From positions 47,151 to 55,682 of the forward strand of contig DLDA01000034.1 of the NCBI GenBank assembly GCA_002480925.1: a stretch of DNA of 8,532 nucleotides, written 5' to 3'. Below are positions 5,500-8,532 of the stretch, in pieces (the stretch's first letter is position 1; every line of letters begins with the position of its first letter). The position numbers were made by a program, and so were the translations under genes. The notes under the pieces are model-generated. The model made no database searches. It worked only from the letters and a program-made list of their open reading frames with translations, and was not told the origin of the DNA. This DNA is from Lachnospiraceae bacterium UBA7784 (GTDB taxonomy: Bacteria > Bacillota > Clostridia > Lachnospirales > Lachnospiraceae).

Positions 5500-6446
5500 A
5501 CTTCCTCCGATGTCGCTCTCAGATTAGACTCAAGGAACTTATTATATCCTTTCCATGCAAGGGAGGTGCTTGGAGAGTCGTAGATGGCCTGCTTCATGGT
5601 CTGCATTTTGGCGTCTACATTGTCAGCAAATGAAAGTGCCATAGCCTCGCATATGGCAGGCTTTTTCGGAGAGCCGAATTCCAGCTCGCCGTGGTGGGCA
5701 AGTATACAGTGCTCAAGCTCCTTGGCTTTCACAGCAGGGAAATGAGGGATTTCCTTTATATGATCCCGTATCATCATAGTACCCATTACAATGTGGCCCA
5801 GGAGATTGCCGTCATCTGTGTAATCATTCTCAGGGAAAGGAGAAAGCTCATATACCTTTCCTATATCATGACAGATCGCGGCTGTCACCAGGAGATCTCT
5901 GTCAAGAAAGGCGTAATGCCTGGCAAAGAAGTTGCAGACTCTTGTTACAGAAAGTGTGTGTTCGAGAAGACCACCGACGAAGTTGTGATGAACGGATTTG
6001 GCGGCTGAGCAGAAGCAGAAGTGCTTGCTGAATTCTTCATCACCAAAGAAGGACATCAGAAGCTCATGCAGATAGTCAGTCTTTACCGAATTGATAAGGT
6101 TCATAAGCTCATCAAACATCTGATCTATATCATATTCAGAGCAAGGAAGGTAGTCCGAGGAGGACACGCTTGAAGCATCGACCTTTGTGGCCTGCCTTAT
6201 GATAAGCTGCAGCTGCCCCTTGTATTCCTGGGAATCGGCAACTATGTTTATATAATCGAGATTCGAAAATTCCTCTATTCCCGGGGAGGTAGGGTCCCAG
6301 ACCTTTGCATTTACAGAGCCTGTCTTGTCCTGAAGCATAACGTTCCAGTACTCCTTGTCGTTCTTTGTGACGGCCTGCTTTACTTCCTTTACCATGTAGG
6401 TCTCCCGGACCTGTTCTCCAGCTTTAATAGTATTTATATACTTCAT
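5496..6446 (-). CDS. yhaM: YhaM-type 3'-5' exoribonuclease (OB-fold plus HD domain)
   Basis: 316 aa, matching Bacillus subtilis YhaM (about 314 aa). An N-terminal OB-fold nucleic-acid-binding domain (about 8-90; YMVKEVKQAVTKNDKEYW and GSVNAKVWD strands) precedes an HD phosphohydrolase domain. Metal-ligand candidates are His163 (GLLEHT), His193-Asp194 (CHDIGK), His218 (GHIVMG), His251/His252 (LAHHGE) and Asp275 (SFADNVDA). The family degrades single-stranded RNA, and DNA in vitro, from the 3' end with divalent metal, in the cytoplasm; in Bacillus and streptococci it trims transcript 3' ends. AGGAG at 6452-6456, five bases before ATG, sets the start. It is probably monocistronic and divergent from flagellin. 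The C-terminal Val codon and TAA stop lie in the edge of repeat array B2, so the protein end may have been shaped by the repeat. Confidence 0.92.
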   Translation of the reverse strand: MKYINTIKAGEQVRETYMVKEVKQAVTKNDKEYWNVMLQDKTGSVNAKVWDPTSPGIEEFSNLDYINIVADSQEYKGQLQLIIRQATKVDASSVSSSDYLPCSEYDIDQMFDELMNLINSVKTDYLHELLMSFFGDEEFSKHFCFCSAAKSVHHNFVGGLLEHTLSVTRVCNFFARHYAFLDRDLLVTAAICHDIGKVYELSPFPENDYTDDGNLLGHIVMGTMMIRDHIKEIPHFPAVKAKELEHCILAHHGELEFGSPKKPAICEAMALSFADNVDAKMQTMKQAIYDSPSTSLAWKGYNKFLESNLRATSEEV

Positions 6447-6484
6447 CTGATCTCCTGTTTCTTACGCATAATTATTCAAATGAT

Positions 6485-6513
6485 ATTTTAACTCTTTTAT
6501 CACGCAGGCACAA
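6485..6513 (-). promoter_or_regulatory. Probable sigma-A promoter of yhaM
   Basis: Minus strand: -35 TTGTGC (6508-6513), 17-bp spacer, -10 TAAAAT (6485-6490, 5 of 6). The leader would be about 30 nt. The -35 keeps only the TTG. Confidence 0.5.
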
Positions 6514-6575
6514 CCTTTTTTGCTAAAAACAGAGTCAGCTTTATGACAGGGCCTATAAAAGCAAAGCCTCATATA

Positions 6576-6602
6576 TAAACTTTTCGGATAAGAGCCCGAT
6601 AT
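6576..6602 (+). promoter_or_regulatory. Sigma-D (sigma-28/FliA) promoter of the flagellin gene
   Basis: TAAA (6576-6579), a 16-base spacer, then CCGATAT (6596-6602) match the motility sigma-factor consensus (TAAA, N14-16, CCGATAT) exactly. Transcription would start near 6609, with a leader of about 37 nt. The Shine-Dalgarno sequence is a short GAGG (6635-6638), seven bases before ATG, weaker than at the other genes here. Confidence 0.9.
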
Positions 6603-6645
6603 ATAAGTTGTAAATCTGATTTAGACTATTTGATGAGGATATTTT

Positions 6646-8112
6646 ATGAGAATAAATAATAATATCTCCGCAGTGATAGCAAACAAGCATCTGCTGCGTA
6701 ACGAAACATCGCTGGCTGCATCCATGGAGAGGCTTTCCTCCGGATACAAGCTCAATCACGCAAAGGATAATCCGTCAGGAATGGCTATCTCCAACAAGAT
6801 GCGTGCCCAGATCAGGGGGCTTGACAGGGCCAGTCAGAATACGGCTGACGGAGTATCTCTTCTGAACACTGCTGATGGGGCGATCGGAGAGACTACAAGC
6901 ATCCTTCAGAGGATGAGAGAGCTTTCAGTCCAGGCAGCTAATGATACAAATACTGATTCCGACAGGGAGGCGATCCAGCTTGAGATGACAAGCTTAAGAA
7001 GTGAGATCGACCGAATTTCATCATCCACCGAGTTCAATACCAAGAACCTTCTTGATGGAACTCTCGACCGAAAGGCCTATGCAGATGACGTATCGAGACT
7101 TTCGGTCTCGGATTCGGTTCCGGCAGGGACCTATGAGGTGCAGTATACTGCTGCTAGGCGTGCTGAGCTTTCCGGAACTGCCGAGGTGAGCAAAGGCAGT
7201 GTGCCGGCTGATGCGGCAGGGACCTTCAAGGTAAATGGAAGAGAAGTCACCCTGAAGGCTGGTATGACTCAGGAGGAGGCCATCGAGGAGCTTAGGAAGC
7301 AGTGTGAATATGGCAATGTTTCTGCTGATGTGAACATAGATCAGAATGATGCTACAAAGAAGAAAATTAGTCTGAAGTCGGGAGCCTACAATGACAAGCA
7401 TGAACAGGTATTAGGAACTGCCTGGGGAAAGGATGCAAGCGTTGTAGTAGAGACTGACGCAAAGAATACGGCTTCTGTCAATGCGGCAAAATATTTCGGA
7501 CTGGCTGACAATACAAAAAATCCGGCAAAGGGCAAGGACTCAATAGTAACCCTTGGGAGCGGATTTGATGCTACTGCAACTGCAGCAACTGATGGCAGAA
7601 GGATCACAGTATCAGACAATAATGGCTTTGAGATCAGCTTTGTGGTAGATAAGGAAGAGGAAAAGACCACATCTATCAGTACCAAGGTAGGCACAGCAAG
7701 GATAGAAGTGACCGATATCGGCCCTATGGATCTGCAGGTGGGTGCAAATACCAGACAGCAGGTACGCGCCAGAATAGATGCGATGGACACGAAGAGTCTT
7801 TATATAGATGATCTTGACGTAACAAAGACAGGTGGCGCATCTGTCGCCATTGCCCGCCTTGATTCTGCTATTTCAAAGGTGAATGAGAACAGAGCCAGGA
7901 TCGGTGCACTTTCAAACAGACTTGACAGCACTATATCAAGCCTTGATAATGCCAGTGAAAATATGAACACAGCCATTTCCAAGCTGCGCGATACAGATAT
8001 AGCCACGGAGATGGTGGAATTCACCAAGGACAATGTGCTGCAGCAGGCTGGAACATCTGCTCTGTCACAGGCAAATGAGCTGCCAAATCTGGCTCTTCAG
8101 CTTTTGCAGTGA
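6646..8112 (+). CDS. fliC: Flagellin (flagellar filament subunit)
   Basis: 488 aa, exported by the flagellar type III apparatus and polymerised into the filament. The N-terminal D0/D1 region (about 1-140) is canonical: MRINNNISAVIANKHLL, LSSGYKLNHAKDNPSGMAIS, and LQRMRELSVQAAND (87-100). The C-terminal D1/D0 region (about 390-488) ends LALQLLQ. The middle (about 141-385) is a large variable domain, so the protein is longer than compact Clostridia flagellins (about 270-280 aa). Residues 192-227 (GTFKVNGREVTLKAGMT onward) look like a flagellin hook-IN-type motif. One cysteine, Cys220, lies in the variable domain, which is uncommon for flagellins. There is no signal peptide, as expected. Sigma-D-dependent expression is indicated by the promoter at 6576-6602. 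No other flagellar gene is in the window; tRNA-Ser follows. Confidence 0.97.
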   Translation: MRINNNISAVIANKHLLRNETSLAASMERLSSGYKLNHAKDNPSGMAISNKMRAQIRGLDRASQNTADGVSLLNTADGAIGETTSILQRMRELSVQAANDTNTDSDREAIQLEMTSLRSEIDRISSSTEFNTKNLLDGTLDRKAYADDVSRLSVSDSVPAGTYEVQYTAARRAELSGTAEVSKGSVPADAAGTFKVNGREVTLKAGMTQEEAIEELRKQCEYGNVSADVNIDQNDATKKKISLKSGAYNDKHEQVLGTAWGKDASVVVETDAKNTASVNAAKYFGLADNTKNPAKGKDSIVTLGSGFDATATAATDGRRITVSDNNGFEISFVVDKEEEKTTSISTKVGTARIEVTDIGPMDLQVGANTRQQVRARIDAMDTKSLYIDDLDVTKTGGASVAIARLDSAISKVNENRARIGALSNRLDSTISSLDNASENMNTAISKLRDTDIATEMVEFTKDNVLQQAGTSALSQANELPNLALQLLQ

Positions 8113-8129
8113 TTTTTTTAAAAAACTGC
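8106..8129 (+). terminator. Weak candidate terminator after flagellin
   Basis: GCAG (8106-8109) and CTGC (8126-8129) flank a T7-A6 inverted run, giving an A/T-rich hairpin with a small bulge that overlaps the stop codon. No T tract follows; the next bases are the -35 of the tRNA promoter. Readthrough from flagellin into tRNA-Ser is therefore possible, and the next strong terminator is at 8281-8314. Confidence 0.3.
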
Positions 8130-8158
8130 TTGACATGGGCGGACGAAGATGATAATAT
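8130..8158 (+). promoter_or_regulatory. Promoter of tRNA-Ser(UGA)
   Basis: A perfect -35 TTGACA (8130-8135) is followed by either GATAAT (8151-8156, 15-bp spacer) or TAATAT (8153-8158, 17-bp spacer). The exact -10 cannot be chosen by eye. The distance to the mature tRNA 5' end is about 30 bases. Confidence 0.7.
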
Positions 8159-8187
8159 ATAACACGTTCCGCGCGTAAGAGCGGTAA

Positions 8188-8273
8188 GGAGAGGTATCGA
8201 AGCGGTCATAACGAGGCGGTCTTGAAAACCGTTTGTCCGAAAGGGCGCGTGGGTTCGAATCCCACCCTCTCCG
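8188..8273 (+). tRNA. tRNA-Ser, anticodon UGA
   Basis: Acceptor GGAGAGG (8188-8194) pairs with CCTCTCC (8266-8272), discriminator G8273. Anticodon stem GCGGT/ACCGT encloses loop CTTGAAA with anticodon TGA at 8223-8225. A long class II variable arm (TTGTCCGAAAGGGCGC, with GTCC/GGGC pairing) identifies a serine acceptor, and the T arm is GTGGG-TTCGAAT-CCCAC. CCA is not encoded (CTT follows), so it must be added after transcription. It reads UCA and, by wobble, other UCN codons. Confidence 0.97.
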
Positions 8274-8280
8274 CTTCAGG

Positions 8281-8314
8281 TGACCTGTCGCCTATGGCGG
8301 CAGGTCAGTATTTT
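8281..8314 (+). terminator. Rho-independent terminator after tRNA-Ser(UGA)
   Basis: A 12-bp stem (8281-8292 with 8296-8307, one T-G wobble) with TAT loop is followed by GTATTTT. It lies eight bases past the tRNA 3' end and separates the two tRNA-Ser genes into different transcripts. Confidence 0.8.
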
Positions 8315-8401
8315 GCTCGGATCATGGTTCACAGTTGGTTCTGATGGCCAGATACAAGAGCGGATACAACTGATAATAATAAGGTAGGACAGCTAAGTAT
8401 G

Positions 8402-8433
8402 CAGATCGGCGGAGGCTTTTTAAGCCATATCTG
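8402..8433. other. Nested inverted repeats upstream of tRNA-Ser(GGA)
   Basis: CAGAT (8402-8406)/ATCTG (8429-8433) enclose GGCTT (8414-8418)/AAGCC (8422-8426) with a TTT loop; the internal loop is asymmetric (7 versus 2 bases). The stretch 8315-8447 holds no gene I can support and no clear sigma-A promoter, although GATAAT occurs at 8372-8377. Role unknown. Confidence 0.3.
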
Positions 8434-8447
8434 TTGATCACCATTTT

Positions 8448-8532
8448 GGAGAAGTACCCAAGCTGGCCGAAGGGACACCCCTGGAAAGGGTGCAGGTCGT
8501 TAACAGCGGCGCGAGGGTTCAAATCCCTCCTT
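8448..8532 (+). tRNA. tRNA-Ser, anticodon GGA (3' end cut by window edge)
   Basis: Acceptor 5' strand GGAGAAG (8448-8454), D stem CCC/GGG, anticodon stem CACCC (8476-8480)/GGGTG (8488-8492) with loop CTGGAAA and anticodon GGA at 8483-8485, long class II variable arm, T arm GAGGG-TTCAAAT-CCCTC. The 3' acceptor strand begins CTT at 8530 and is cut; about five mature bases are missing. It reads UCC and UCU codons. Confidence 0.95.

Noticed and set aside
7021..7790. Long open frames antisense to flagellin (7021-7401 and 7386-7790).
   Set aside because: They are frame shadows of a certain gene; their proteins have no recognisable features and no ribosome binding site stood out.
8322..8522. Minus-strand open frame across the inter-tRNA region.
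   Set aside because: It runs through the tRNA-Ser(GGA) gene and has no coding features.
8188..8532. Integrated element between the two tRNA-Ser genes.
   Set aside because: The gap is only about 175 bases, there is no duplicated tRNA 3' end serving as an att site, and no integrase gene is present.

Overview
The window looks like a piece of chromosome from a motile, low-to-mid GC Gram-positive anaerobe, most likely a Lachnospiraceae-type Clostridia (Butyrivibrio/Roseburia-like). Support for this: AGGAGG-type ribosome binding sites throughout, a YhaM-type exoribonuclease, a YARHG-domain surface protein, membrane proteins with N-terminal zinc ribbons, a sigma-D (sigma-28) flagellin promoter, and class II tRNA-Ser genes. 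The assignment to a family is inference from protein style; no search could be run.

Layout. Positions 1-1240 hold a monocistronic minus-strand branched-chain aminotransferase gene (ilvE) with its own promoter and a downstream terminator. Its 3' untranslated region contains a heptanucleotide repeat array. Positions 1267-4285 hold a tight three-gene minus-strand operon: a zinc-ribbon/3-TM protein, a YARHG-domain single-pass protein and a zinc-ribbon single-pass protein. It has a very good sigma-A promoter (4257-4285) and a hairpin terminator (1267-1292). Position 4361 starts a divergent plus-strand gene for an HPP-like multi-pass membrane protein. A convergent intergenic region (5288-5495) follows, carrying two more copies of the heptamer array. 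Then comes minus-strand yhaM (5496-6446), divergent from a plus-strand flagellin gene (6646-8112) that has a sigma-D promoter. The right end holds tRNA-Ser(UGA), an intrinsic terminator and a tRNA-Ser(GGA) cut by the window edge.

How the parts relate. Most units are separate housekeeping or surface genes and do not form one pathway. The zinc-ribbon/YARHG trio is the most system-like unit: three co-transcribed membrane proteins with low-complexity linkers, two exposing cytoplasmic zinc ribbons and two exposing large outside domains. Its function is unknown. The other structure worth attention is the family of GAGGTNN heptamer arrays that begin exactly at the stop codons of ilvE and yhaM and share the string AGGGGTTAG further downstream. 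I found no CRISPR, phage, insertion sequence or toxin-antitoxin module. No gene-free stretch exceeds 300 bases.
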